A program made the translations under genes and the position numbers. A stretch of DNA of 64,000 nt from Penelope pileata (lineage: Eukaryota; Chordata; Aves; Galliformes; Cracidae): the NCBI GenBank assembly GCA_013396635.1, contig WBMW01001268.1, positions 887,039-951,038 of the forward strand. Reading direction: 5' to 3'. Positions 1 to 10,574 of this stretch are shown here, in pieces (position 1 is the first letter of the stretch; each line of letters opens with the position of its first letter). Under the pieces are notes generated by a model. It saw only the letters and a list, made by a program, of their open reading frames with translations. It was not told where the DNA came from and made no database searches.

Positions 1-198
1 TTTGGAAGAGGACGGAATCCGTCGTCCTGATGATTGCAAAGTACTTGTGTGACTCGGTCAAGCCATAGGTGATTTTTGCAATGTTTTCCAAAACATTTTT
101 ACTTAGAATTTATCTTCCAGGAAATACAGTAGTATTTCTTTCTCTAACATGTTTTTGTTGCTGCTTTTGGTGTTTTACATTTTGTTTTCTGATATTAG

Positions 199-363
199 CA
201 AGAAGGCTCGTTGTGTGCTCAGCACTGTCTGAATAATTTGCTACAAGGAGAGTATTTTAGTCCTGTTGAGTTATCCTCTATTGCACAGCAGTTGGATGAG
301 GAAGAAAGAATGAGGATGGCAGAGGGAGGAGTGTCTAGTGAAGAATATAGAACATTTTTACAG
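199..363 (+). CDS. ATXN3: ATXN3 exon 2 (residues 9-63)
   Basis: 165 bp, phase 0 at both ends, acceptor TATTAG and donor GTAAAA. It begins QEGSLCAQHCLNNLL; the first Cys (214-216) is the Josephin nucleophile C14. The length equals that of mammalian exon 2. Confidence 0.97.
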
Positions 364-3300
364 GTAAAATCTTCTTAATTTGAGGTTCCTTGATGTTTGC
401 CTAAAATCTAGTCTTGTGTAGCACAGGCCTGCTATTCTTTGATAGAAGGTTCACTTCCTAGTGTAAACATTTTTGAAGTTTATAGATATTTCCATTCGAG
501 CATTTCAGGTTTGAGACATTTAAATGTTACTAGTACAGCTTTAGAGTAATTCTACAAAAGGCTGCGTTATGATTTCCTTAAGGGTAGGAAGGTCAGGCAC
601 GACAAGGAGGACGATGAGAGATTTCCATTTGTTTTAGTAAGCTAGTGGTAGAGGTGGGAACAGAACTACCCATACCTGTCTGTCCTTCAAGCACGAAGTA
701 TTTGTAGTTTAAAGGTTTGAGTTACTAGTTAAAAAGCATAGCTGGGCATGGTCACCAGCTGTACAGAGTAGGACATATTTAGTTGTTTTATGTATGTACA
801 GTTATTTATTTATAAAGTTGAATTCTTTCTGATCTTTTATCCTTACAAAACTTTTCACTTTCCTCCCTCCCAATGTTACACCGAGCAGCAGCCTTCTGTG
901 AATATGGATGATAGTGGATTCTTCTCAATTCAAGTAAGCATTGCTCTATACGTGCAGATCCTTTGTTTTTATGCAATATGTGCTGTCATATAATTTAAAT
1001 GGCATCAGACTCTTTAATCTGGTTTTCATTTTATAAGTTTAATGACATCAGGTGCTAGACTTCTAAATCTTAAGAGTATATTAGGTTAAGAGCAATGATG
1101 TCTTGTTTGTTCAGTTTATGGGGCTTTAAATGCTCGGTAGAAGCATGGACTCCCTGAGTTGTGAAATCACACCTGCTAGCAATAAGTTGGCCTTCTAAAT
1201 TGCTTTTTGTGGGCTACAGGTGGAAATACTGACTTGAGATTGTCTTCTCAAATTATAGACTGTAAACCCTTGGCAGTGGTTACAGGGTTATCACAGTGAT
1301 CTGCAGAATGGGAAAAACTGCAGTGTCTGCATTCCAGTTTTTACAGCACTCTCGAGGCACTGTGGAATTGTTTTTGTTTGCTTTGTTTTTCTTTTTTTTT
1401 TTTTTTTAAAGGAGCATAATGGAAAAGTAATTAATAGGAAAACTTTAAACAGAACAATAGGGGGGAAAAAAAGGTATTGAACACCAGATTGGGGTTTGTA
1501 TCTGGACTAAAACTGAGAGCAAAACTTTGCACCTTTGGCAGTCTCTCTGGCTTTGGAGGAGGTGCTTTTCAATGTTTCAGAATTCCTTGAAAACGTCTCT
1601 TCCCCACCCTTTGTGGTAGGGCAGGAGTGTATTCCTACTGTGTCTAAACAAGCAAACAACAAAAAAAACAGTTTGGCATTTCTTGTATTTTTGATTGTAC
1701 TGCTGCAATAGTGAAGCTAAAAGTCCTTTTGCTGCATACCTCACTTGCTACATAATTGGCTGGCTGAAAGGAGGATGAATTGGTTTAAAATTTCTTGCAA
1801 CATTATAGCAAGTAGGTTAAAGAGTTATCCTGGAAGAGTTTGTTAGTTACCTTGTATTTTCGAATATGCTGATTATCTTTCAAAGTCACTTTGAATATTC
1901 TAAAACTGAGAAAATTCCTATTTAGAAGTCTTAAGATACAGTAACAACCAGGATTTTGTTATACTCCTGTTTGTTTGCAGTACAGTAGAAACCAAGGTTA
2001 AAGACTGATCAGAAAGCCTTCATGGACAGCTCTTGAAAATCAATTGGAATAGTCAACCTAAAAATGCTAGCAGTAAAGCTAGCATCCACAACTTCTCTGA
2101 GACACTGGCACAGGTTGCCCAGAGAAGTTGTGGATGCCCCCTCCCTGGAAGTATTCAAAGCCAAGCTGGATGGGGCTTTGGACAACCTGGTCTAGTGGGA
2201 GGTGTCCTTGCCCATTGCAGGGGGGTTGGAACAAGATGATCTCTAAGGTCCCTTCCAACCTGAACCATTCTATGATTCTATAAACCAGTACTGATGAACT
2301 GGACGTGATGCTGTGACGTTCCCAAATTTGTGGGGAAAGGTGATATTGCACTGCAAGGAGAAGAGAGCAGACAGAGCACCATGTGGAGAGCAGAGAGATG
2401 ACAACCTGTGCAGTATTTGTGGGAGGTGAAATTACAGCTTTGACGGGGGCAGTAAGTTTATTAACATTTCTCAGTTAAATAACAGTTTTGTTACTCCCCC
2501 TTAGATATGGCAGTCACGTTATATTTGCATATAGGTTGGTGACAGTGGCATTTTGAACAACTGGATTCCTGGTTTTCCTAGCAATATGTTAAGACCAAGT
2601 CTTTTTGAGAACAACATAAGGGTTTGTTGTGGCTAAAATGCTTGCAGTTGCTCAAATTAGATTTGATAAGTTTGACTCATAAAAAATGCTGTGTTGTGTA
2701 GTTGTTTTTTTATTTTTGACAGGTTATAAGCAATGCCTTGAAAGTTTGGGGTTTAGAACTAATCCTGTTCAACAGCCCAGAGTATCAGAGGCTTGGGATC
2801 GACCCTATGTAAGTCCTTTTATTATTATTTTTAGGATGTTTTTAGCACTCTGCTTTCATTTTAGGAAAAATACTGAAAATCAGTGATGTAATTTTCTTTA
2901 AAATTACTATTTTAAACTCTGCTGCACTCTGATGTTTATTTTATTATACCCTGTGCCTTTGATATTTTTTCTTTTGGAGGTGTATATGAGCACCTCTCCT
3001 CTATGCCTGCATGACACCTCAGTATCTGTGGCATCACGAGTACATGAGATCTCAGTAATGTTAATGTGATGAAAAGGACAATTTCCTAAATATAAATTAT
3101 AACAGCAGCATGAGTACTCTGTAACATCAACAGTTGTATTGCTGAAAGTTATTATGTAAGTTAAATTAGTGGTGGCAAAGAACTTAAACGTTAAAATGCA
3201 CTCCAATATTATTTAATTTTATCTATACCTTTTGTTTTTCTTTTTACAGAGATGAAAAATCATTTATTTGTAATTATAAGGAACACTGGTTTACAATTCG

Positions 3301-6300
3301 AAAGTTGGGAAAACAGGTGACACTGTCTTTTATTTAAAAATTGATTTCGGAGTGGGGGTGGAAGAAGTGGTTTCAAGAAAGTACACCGTATGTTGACCTT
3401 CTGCAGGCTTTTTCTGCAATTTGATTTAATAATAAAAATAAATAGATGAGTAGATGTTCGTTATATCACAGAAATGCCAGGCAGCTCTTCGTGAATGTTA
3501 GTGTGGGGTAAGCTCCTAGGATCAATTCTCCAGTGAGCCTATCCTTCAGGAAGTTGCAGCTGAGGTAGTCTGTGTGACCTCTTAAGTTCTTTTCTTGCTT
3601 TTCTGCATGGAAAGTAGCAGAAAAAAATGTGATTTCAAAGTTCCATTGCATTAGTGGATGTTCATAATCATTAGTATTTAAGTGTATCCAAAGGATAAGA
3701 TTGAGGAAGGTGGAATGAAAGCTTTTCACTGTTACAGATATCTGTCTGAAGCAGTTGTAGTAAGCAGGAAGTAATTATTACAGGTAAGGGATGGCCATGT
3801 AAACACATGGTACCTGTATAATGACACAAGTCACATGCAAGTCTCTTGTAATGCCAGTGCAGTCTTTTTTTTCAGTAGCCAATCACTGTTCTGGATCATA
3901 CTATGTAAGCTTTTATACAATATAAATGAGTTGGCTTGGTGTGGTGTTTTTTGTCACAGAAAGTGTTCATGAAATAAGCTTTTAAATTCTAAAAGAGTGG
4001 ACAGGAGTCTTTTTACCCATTTGATTTTCCAAGTGGTGGCTACCTATGTTGTCACCCAGTTTAAAATAAATATAATTTTGCCTGTGAGTAAACAAACTGA
4101 ACTCTGGAGTTCTGATGTTGTTTAAAAGCGTAGCTGATAATTTTTTACAGGCATTTCTTGTGTATTTGAAATGGAAAAGGCTGAATGGTCCTTTGAAGAG
4201 AATGATAGAGTCACTAGGTTGGAAAGGACCTCCAAGATCTTCTAGTCCAACTGTCATCCAAGAGATAGAAGTATTTCCTGTTACAAATATAACCTTGTCA
4301 GCTGAAACATTTTTGAGATATCATTCTAGCCTAAACTTTAGTTGGAGGGTAGATGTGTTTTGTTTTCTCGTATGGCTTGTAGCCACACACAGAAAACGCT
4401 GGGCTCTGTTATCTAGAGAGTAATGAGAAAGGAGAGACAAAACAGACTGACTTAGGGCTTTCACCTGCCTCTTTTCTGTTAAAGCAAAATTAGTTCACCA
4501 AACTTTTGTCCTCCGTACTGTTAAACGTTCGTCGGTAATCTGTCCATCATATATGTTTACACAACATTTTAATTCTTTTCCCACTCCTAAAAAGCTCATT
4601 TTCTTTGCGTTATCCTAGTGGAAAAGGGACTTTTTGACTGAGGATTTAAGTGATTCAGTGGCAGAATGGTAGATAGTCACCTCTGATCCAGGTGAATTAT
4701 AGTATGGGCCTGACTGCAAGTGTATAACTGCGTATGTAGAAGTTTGGGTAGACAAATGCATTTTTGTGAGAATGGAGACAGAACTCTTCTGTCTGAAATG
4801 GTTCTTCCTGGTTCAAATGGGGTAATATTGAATGGGTATGGAATACAAAAATATTCTTGCAATTGATTGCAATGTATATGGAATATTAAAGGTAGACTGT
4901 TTTGCTACACATATTGAGTGTATTTTCTCCCTAGTGAAAGTATTATAACTAATTATCTTCAGGTATCTGAAAGTAATCTCTATATATTTATCTCAAGTGT
5001 CCCATATTTTACTATTATGCTGTATTACCAGCATATTAAATTTAAAGTTCATTTTTTTTAGCTTTTAAATTCAAAAATCATTTCCCAGGGGTGTAAACAA
5101 TAGTTATCAGCATCATCATCTATTAAAGGCAGCATGTTTGAATAATATAATGGAATGAATTAAATTTGTTTCCTGTATCTGCTAATATATTGAGATACAG
5201 TGTTAACTTCTGAAGGGTTTATTCCTTCATCAATCTCTGAACAGTTTTAAAACTATATTAAGCAGTATTTTAGAACTACATCTGAAATGCTTCTTCTACC
5301 ATTATCTTTAGATTTATGTTTTGATCTGTTTGCCTGGTAGCAGTGCTCAGAAATGGTGGAGAGCATGCAATAATTTCAACACTTCAGATCTCCTGTTAGC
5401 TGAAGAGTATTTGAAGGGACACTTTGAGCAGTATAGGTGTTGTGCTGCAAAAGACTTTTAATCTGATTTATTCTACTAGACTGAGTTGGATATTCCATCG
5501 TAGAAAATGACCACAATGTACAGAAATGGATTACTGAGTAATCTTTATGCTAATTTTTTCTCTCAAACCTTTTTTTCTTAATTACAGTGGTTTAACTTGA
5601 ACTCTCTCTTGATGGGTCCAGAACTAATATCAGATACATATCTTGCACTTTTCTTGGCTCAATTACAACAGGAAGGTAATAGTAACTTGCAGATGTTAAA
5701 TCTCATTAATTGAAAGTAGGTAACAATCATTATTTATTAGAACTTGTGTATTCAGTTAACTGCCCTTAGTTTTTTGTTACTGAACTAGTGAAATAACCCA
5801 AGTCCTTATAATGAGAGGTAGAGCCTTACATTTTAATAAATTGCACATCATCGTGTTCCATTTAAATGTGGATTTTAGAGTATTTATGCATGCACCTTAA
5901 TGCTGTAGACTTACAATTTCTTTTTCTCAGGTTATTCCATATTTGTAGTAAAAGGTGACCTGCCAGACTGTGAGGCTGATCAGCTATTGCAGATGGTTCG
6001 GGTACAGCAGGTGCAGCGACCAAAACTAATTGGGGAAGAGACTGCACAGTCAAGAGACCAGAGGTAAGATAAACAGATTTCCTTTTAACAATGTTCAGTA
6101 TGATTTGTTTCCATGATTAATGCCTACTGGAGACACCTCCTTTAAGATGTAATTAGAAGTACCTTCAGTGCAATGTATTCTTGCGAAAGTACTTGCACCG
6201 TAAAACCAAATTAGTACATGTCCTGCTTTCAGTTGGAACAGAATTGATTTTCTTCATAGCCTGTAGCATGATGCTAAGTTTTGACTTTGGGAGAAAAACA

Positions 6301-9300
6301 ATGTTGATAACACATGGGTGTTTTAGTTGTAGCTGAACAGTACTGTACAGAGCCAAGGATGTTTTTTTCTCAGCTTCTTATACTGTCAGCGTGGGGGCAG
6401 TGGGGGGCATAAGTAAGCCAGTCCACAAGCAGTGGCTGCCCCCCTGGCCAACTCCATCAGTTTTACAGTTTTTTCCACATGATGCCATACAGTATGGAAT
6501 ATCTCTTTGGCCAGTTTAGGTCAGCTGTCCTGGTTCTGTCCCTTCCCAGCTCCATGTGTCCATTTTTATCAGAAAGTAATGTGACTGAGTACTGACTCGA
6601 ACTTGCACGTTTTGTGGTTTGACTTGACTGATGGTAGTGTAAATTGTGATTGTATCTGATGCTAAAATAGTCTGTCATCAAATGTTAATGTGAACTTTAC
6701 TAAAATACAGCTAAAACCTATTTGCTTCCTGTAGCTATTTTATATAAATCTTAATGAATAGTTATTGCTTCACCTAAGTGTGTTTTGCAGTCAGAGACTT
6801 ATGGGTAAGGAAGGAGGCCAAAACCAAAATGCTTCTGCAGGCAATGTGAGCAGGTGTAATATAAGTAGGCACTGGAATAGGTTGCCTAGAGAACTTGTGG
6901 ATGCCTAGTTAGCCAATCTTACCAGTCAATGGTTAATATTAATTAACCTACAAGTAAGACTGTATCATAAGTAGAAAAGAGCAATATTCCTGTAAGTACT
7001 TTCCACATCATATAAATCTCATAGCATTTCCTTCTGGAATAATTTCTTCATAAATGTTGTGGTGTGCTGCTGTGTTGTTATACATACTGCTGATGCAACA
7101 ACTTTGAGAGCACATAATGTACTGCTTGCAATAATTTTATCCTGTTTTCACTGTGAATAAATTGCATACTGATAAAGCGTAAGGCTGTTATTCAGAGAAA
7201 TAATAATGAGTTAATTCATTATTATTTCTTCCTCATTGTAAAGTAAACTGATATTGTAAATTGATGGAATAAAAACAGTAACCAACTTGGCAGTGATGTG
7301 AAAATTATAGTTTACAGAGGGACTTTTGCTGTAGTGTTGTCATCAAAGATTCCTGAGGAAGAGACCATGTGCACTTTTATCTGCAGGTGTAACTGTCTTA
7401 CTTGCAATAGGTTCCAATAAAATAGAAGTAGTATTGTTTTGTTTTGTTTTATAGCACTCTTGTTTTTGAAGTTTCTCCTTATAAAGCAGGATATCATCAA
7501 CATACAAGTACAGGTTCAAGGTTTCAGTATTTTCATATTTACAGCTGAAAAGTATGCTTGCAGTTCTTTCATGTTTTTTTTTGTAGAAATGAGAAAATAT
7601 TTCTATGATTGTCACAATGTATTTTTTTTGCTGAAGCTTAAAAATAAGTGGTGTTAAATCAGCACAAACTACTTACTTTAAATCTCACAGTAGAATAAGC
7701 GTGATTACTGTCTGAATGTTATAAATGTATCGATTTCACAGGCTACCCAGAAGCGATGTGGACCAAGCAATAGATGTTAACCATCCTTTTGATGGAACAA
7801 GCATGTTAGATGAAGATGAGGAGAATTTTCAAAGAGCCCTGGCTCTAAGTAGGCAGGAAGTTGATATGGAAGATGAAGAAGCTGATCTTCGCAGAGCCAT
7901 TCAACTCAGCATGCAAGGTACAGTGCTTATTTAAGTTTCACTTGTGGTATTTGTGTTGCTTATGCTTTAGCAGCTACTGATACCAGCTCCAAATCAGCTG
8001 CTAAAGCATGCTTCAAGGTCTGAAAGGACTGGCTTTGAGGCACGGAAGGATAATCTGGACTTTGTTGTAGCTTTTTGAACAGTTGTAACTTCCACGTTAG
8101 CATTGATCATTAGAAGGCAAGAGCAAATTGGCAAAAGGTGGCTGGAGAAAAAGCAAACAAACCTAGGGGGAGGGAGTGGCAGTGAAGTTAGCCTAGGTGC
8201 TTAGTTCACTAACAAGTCTCTTTCCATCTGTCAAGTTTGAAAAGTCATGTGGTCTTGTTTTCTTTTTTTTTATAGCTATACTTTTTTTTTGTTTCCCCAG
8301 CTTCATTGTACTGTAATTAATAGAATACGGCTTATTCTGATTTTAGGTAGTCGTCGAAGTGAGTTCTCAAACTCGTTACCCCAGAACGTTTCTCAGTCGC
8401 CACACAGCAGTCAGACAGACTCGCTGTCTTCAGAAGATCTGCGCAGGAGAAGACAAGCATATTTTGAAAAGTAAAGTAGCCGATAGAAAACTAAAACTGC
8501 ATTTGGAAGTAAATGTCTTACTGTTCCGTGCTTTTGGGCTGTGGGTGGGTTTCTAATTGAGGTCCAGCTTAATTCTTAACCTGTTTTCCTGGCAGTATCA
8601 AAATTTTGCTGTTCCCAGATATTTTTTATGAAGAAATGAAACCTGTAAATAGCAGGCGATCTGTTAGTAGTGCGTCAGTCTTATAAAGGAATGCAAATAA
8701 ATGTTATGGTATTTCTACTACTGTAAATAATTTTCATAATTATTTTGCTGAAGAAAAATATTCTTCCTCTAGGACTTCTGGTAGTGATGTCTCCGTAAAC
8801 ATCACCTGCACATTTTCTAGATGAAACGTTTTTCTTTTCTGGAGCGCCACCTTAATATGTATTGGGGGCCATCTTGTAGTCTTATCTCTATTTCTTAGTG
8901 ATGGAGGAAATTTAGATCAGGGAAAAATGCTACAGACAGAAGTTAAATTTTGCGTGAGACGATAATAATGCCTGAATTCTGGGAAAACAGGAGAGTAACT
9001 CAGAATATAATGTTGGGAGAACAGATGTCTGAAGGTTAGCAGAGGAAACAACTGACAAGATTATTGCTGCTATGGGTGTGTTAATCTTCCAAACAGCAGA
9101 TTATACACTTGGCCTTCCTTATAATGAAATAGACTTGATATAGGAGTCATACTGATGTTAATTTTATTCTTATATAAATCTGTAATTATTTCAGGCAGCA
9201 ACAACAGCAACAGCAGCAGGATCAGACTGTGAACCTACGTGATAAGCCAACTGTAAGCTCAGGCACTCTGGAAGCTGACCCAGGTATTGTTTTTTAAACT

Positions 9301-9999
9301 TACTTCCAACACTGAAATATTTTTATTTATTTGTGTTGTGCCCTCCTTCCTAACTTTCCTTGCCTTTCTTATTTCTCACCCCAGCAGCTGTTCAGACTAT
9401 CCATCACACTTTTTGGCAGTTAAATAAAGCATCACTTACTTGAAAAGCCTATTTTGTTGTGAATGTCAGTACCCTGTTTCAGAGTGAACTGTCAGACCAT
9501 TTGAGCTCTGGCTTTGCTTTTTGTTGATTAGTGTGGCTGGGACATAATACACGATGGGATTTGTGCTAACAATTTGTTTTCTGAATTACTTTTAAAATTG
9601 TCATACAATGTAATAAACTTTCAGAGGCATTTGAAAGTTACTGAAAGTTCTCAATAGAACACAAGTATATAAGTTTTATCAGTATTAAGTACTGGTGATA
9701 CAAAGTTCATGTGTATTACTTGTTTCACACTGGCCATTGTGCATAAAAAGCTAGTGTGGAATGTTCAGTGATAGTGAATTTATTAAAAAACAAAACAACA
9801 ACAACAAAAAAAATTCAATTTTTGGAGGGGGAAAACAGTAGATGTGGACAAAGGAACAAAGAAAGCATTTAACTACAGTTAAGAACTGAATCTGTTTTCT
9901 TTAGGTGGTGATATGAGTGAAGAAGATATGCTTCAAGCAGCCATGAATATGTCTCTGGAATCTGTTAGAAACCACTTGAATACAGAAGAGAAGAAATGA
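199..9999 (+). CDS. ATXN3: Ataxin-3, Josephin-family deubiquitinase (exons 2-11; exon 1 outside window)
   Basis: Deubiquitinating cysteine protease that trims ubiquitin chains in the nucleus and cytoplasm and works with VCP/p97 in protein quality control (family knowledge). Coding exons: 199-363, 889-933, 2723-2808, 3250-3316, 5588-5675, 5931-6063, 7742-7917, 8347-8470, 9195-9283, 9905-9999. All introns are GT-AG and the phases join without a break. With the missing 8-codon exon 1 (24 nt assumed from the family) the protein is 363 residues, against about 360 in mammals. Josephin domain is residues 1 to about 180, with catalytic C14 (214-216), H119 (3284-3286) and N134 (5600-5602). UIM1 and UIM2 lie around residues 227-262, an RRRR basic patch at 294-297, Q8 at 304-311 and UIM3 at about 337-352. 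Intron 3 (934-2722), intron 5 (3317-5587) and intron 7 (6064-7741) hold CR1 fragments. The other introns show nothing notable. Confidence 0.97.
889..933 (+). CDS. ATXN3: ATXN3 exon 3 (residues 64-78)
   Basis: 45 bp, in phase, encoding QPSVNMDDSGFFSIQ, followed by donor GTAAGC. This short exon is alternatively skipped in mammals. Skipping keeps the frame but removes part of the Josephin domain. Confidence 0.96.
1390..1407. repeat. Poly-T run
   Basis: T homopolymer in ATXN3 intron 3. Confidence 0.85.
2082..2282 (+). repeat. CR1 LINE 3' end, with inverted 5' piece
   Basis: Typical CR1 tail: GGTTGCCCAGAGAAGTTGTG, GGTCTAGTGGGAGGTGTCC, CTAAGGTCCCTTCCAACC, ending in the octamer-like repeat ATTCTATGATTCTATA. 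Bases 2082-2099 are an exact inverted copy of 2120-2137. It lies in ATXN3 intron 3. Confidence 0.9.
2723..2808 (+). CDS. ATXN3: ATXN3 exon 4 (residues 79-107)
   Basis: 86 bp after acceptor TTTTTGACAG, with donor GTAAGT. It encodes VISNALKVWGLELILFNSPE and on to the first two bases of I107. It reads QRLGIDP where the mammalian protein has QRLRIDP. Confidence 0.97.
3250..3316 (+). CDS. ATXN3: ATXN3 exon 5 (residues 107-129), catalytic His
   Basis: 67 bp, acceptor TTTTTACAG, donor GTGACA. It carries the motif NYKEHWFT; the His codon at 3284-3286 is H119 of the catalytic triad. Confidence 0.97.
4198..4262 (-). repeat. CR1 3' end fragment, reverse orientation
   Basis: AATGATAGAGTCACTAGGTT then GGAAAGGACCTCCAAGATC and TAGTCCAACTGTCATCC: the reverse complement of a CR1 tail, truncated. 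It lies in ATXN3 intron 5. Confidence 0.75.
5588..5675 (+). CDS. ATXN3: ATXN3 exon 6 (residues 130-159), catalytic Asn
   Basis: 88 bp, acceptor AATTACAG, donor GTAATA. It begins WFNLNSLLMGPELISDTYLA. The second Asn (5600-5602) is N134 of the triad. Confidence 0.97.
5931..6063 (+). CDS. ATXN3: ATXN3 exon 7 (residues 159-203), end of Josephin domain
   Basis: 133 bp, acceptor TTTTTCTCAG, donor GTAAGA. It encodes YSIFVVKGDLPDCEADQLLQ and continues to RPKLIGEE, closing the Josephin fold. The segment after it (TAQSRDQ) differs from mammals, as expected for the linker. Confidence 0.97.
6866..6906 (+). repeat. Short CR1-like fragment
   Basis: GCACTGGAATAGGTTGCCTA, then GAGAACTTGTGGATGCC matches one internal block of the CR1 3' region; no tail follows. 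It lies in ATXN3 intron 7. Confidence 0.6.
7742..7917 (+). CDS. ATXN3: ATXN3 exon 8 (residues 203-262), UIM1 and UIM2
   Basis: 176 bp, nine bases (three codons) longer than the mammalian exon, and still in frame. It encodes two ubiquitin-interacting motifs, with cores FQRALALSRQE and LRRAIQLSMQ behind acidic runs (DEDEE, MEDEEAD). Donor is GTACAG. Confidence 0.97.
8347..8470 (+). CDS. ATXN3: ATXN3 exon 9 (residues 262-303)
   Basis: 124 bp, 27 bases longer than the mammalian exon, in frame. It is a Ser/Gln-rich linker followed by SSEDLRRRRQAYFEK. The RRRR patch sits where mammals have the RKRR nuclear localisation signal. Acceptor ATTTTAG, donor GTAAAG. Confidence 0.95.
9195..9283 (+). CDS. 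ATXN3: ATXN3 exon 10 (residues 303-333), polyglutamine exon
   Basis: 89 bp after acceptor ATTTCAG. It opens with eight consecutive Gln codons (9196-9219), three of them CAA, then Asp-Gln and a divergent linker ending EADP. This is the exon whose CAG run expands in human Machado-Joseph disease. Donor is GTATTG. Confidence 0.96.
9784..9813. repeat. A-rich (CAA)n simple repeat
   Basis: AAAACAAAACAACAACAAC run in ATXN3 intron 10. Confidence 0.8.
9905..9999 (+). CDS. ATXN3: ATXN3 exon 11 (residues 333-363), UIM3 and stop
   Basis: Terminal coding part, 95 bp including TGA at 9997-9999, after acceptor TTCTTTAG. It encodes MSEEDMLQAAMNMSLES, the third ubiquitin-interacting motif, and ends TEEKK. 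This is the UIM3-containing C-terminus. Confidence 0.97.
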
Positions 10000-10568
10000 C
10001 ATCACAGATTTTTCCCCTCTGTTGACAGAACACTAAGTCTCTGTTTTAATTTTACTGTGTGGATGTTGCACAAACAGGGTTCATTTCAGAGTTTTGGAAG
10101 CAGGGATGAAAGGGCAGCCAGAGCTCAGAGTTTAGAGGGAATCTGCAAGTACCAAAAAGTTTGCACTAAATTAAAAAACTGTAGCACTCCAACTACAAGA
10201 GTAACAGTATTGAGATTACTTAAATTTCTCACATGATCAAATGTAGACAGACAGCTGTAACTTGCATTTTAAAAAAAAGAAAATTGTTTTGAAGAATTCT
10301 GTAGAGAACACAGAAGATATGGGAAAACAGCATCAAATGATTTTGTTCAGTACTAATAGAAAAACAGAAGTAATAAGTAGCGTTAGTAAATTACTGGCTA
10401 TAAGAAAACACTTCAGATGGGGGGGAAAAAGTAAATTCTGTTTATCTTAGTTAACTTGTTTTATGATTCATTATTTGGAATGACTTGAAGCTGACTTTTT
10501 GGTCCTGCTGCCCACTTTTGAAATGACCCATTATGTGGAGACACAAATCCATAAATTTCATGCTTGCC

Positions 10569-10574
10569 AATAAA
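10569..10574 (+). terminator. Candidate proximal poly(A) signal of ATXN3
   Basis: AATAAA about 570 bases after the stop, with a GT-rich stretch (GTGTGTTGTC) about 20 bases downstream. It could give a short 3' UTR isoform. Confidence 0.45.

Noticed and set aside
1..60. Imperfect inverted repeat GGACGGAATCCGTCGTCC near the left edge
   Set aside because: Short and imperfect, in ATXN3 intron 1, with nothing around it to suggest a function.
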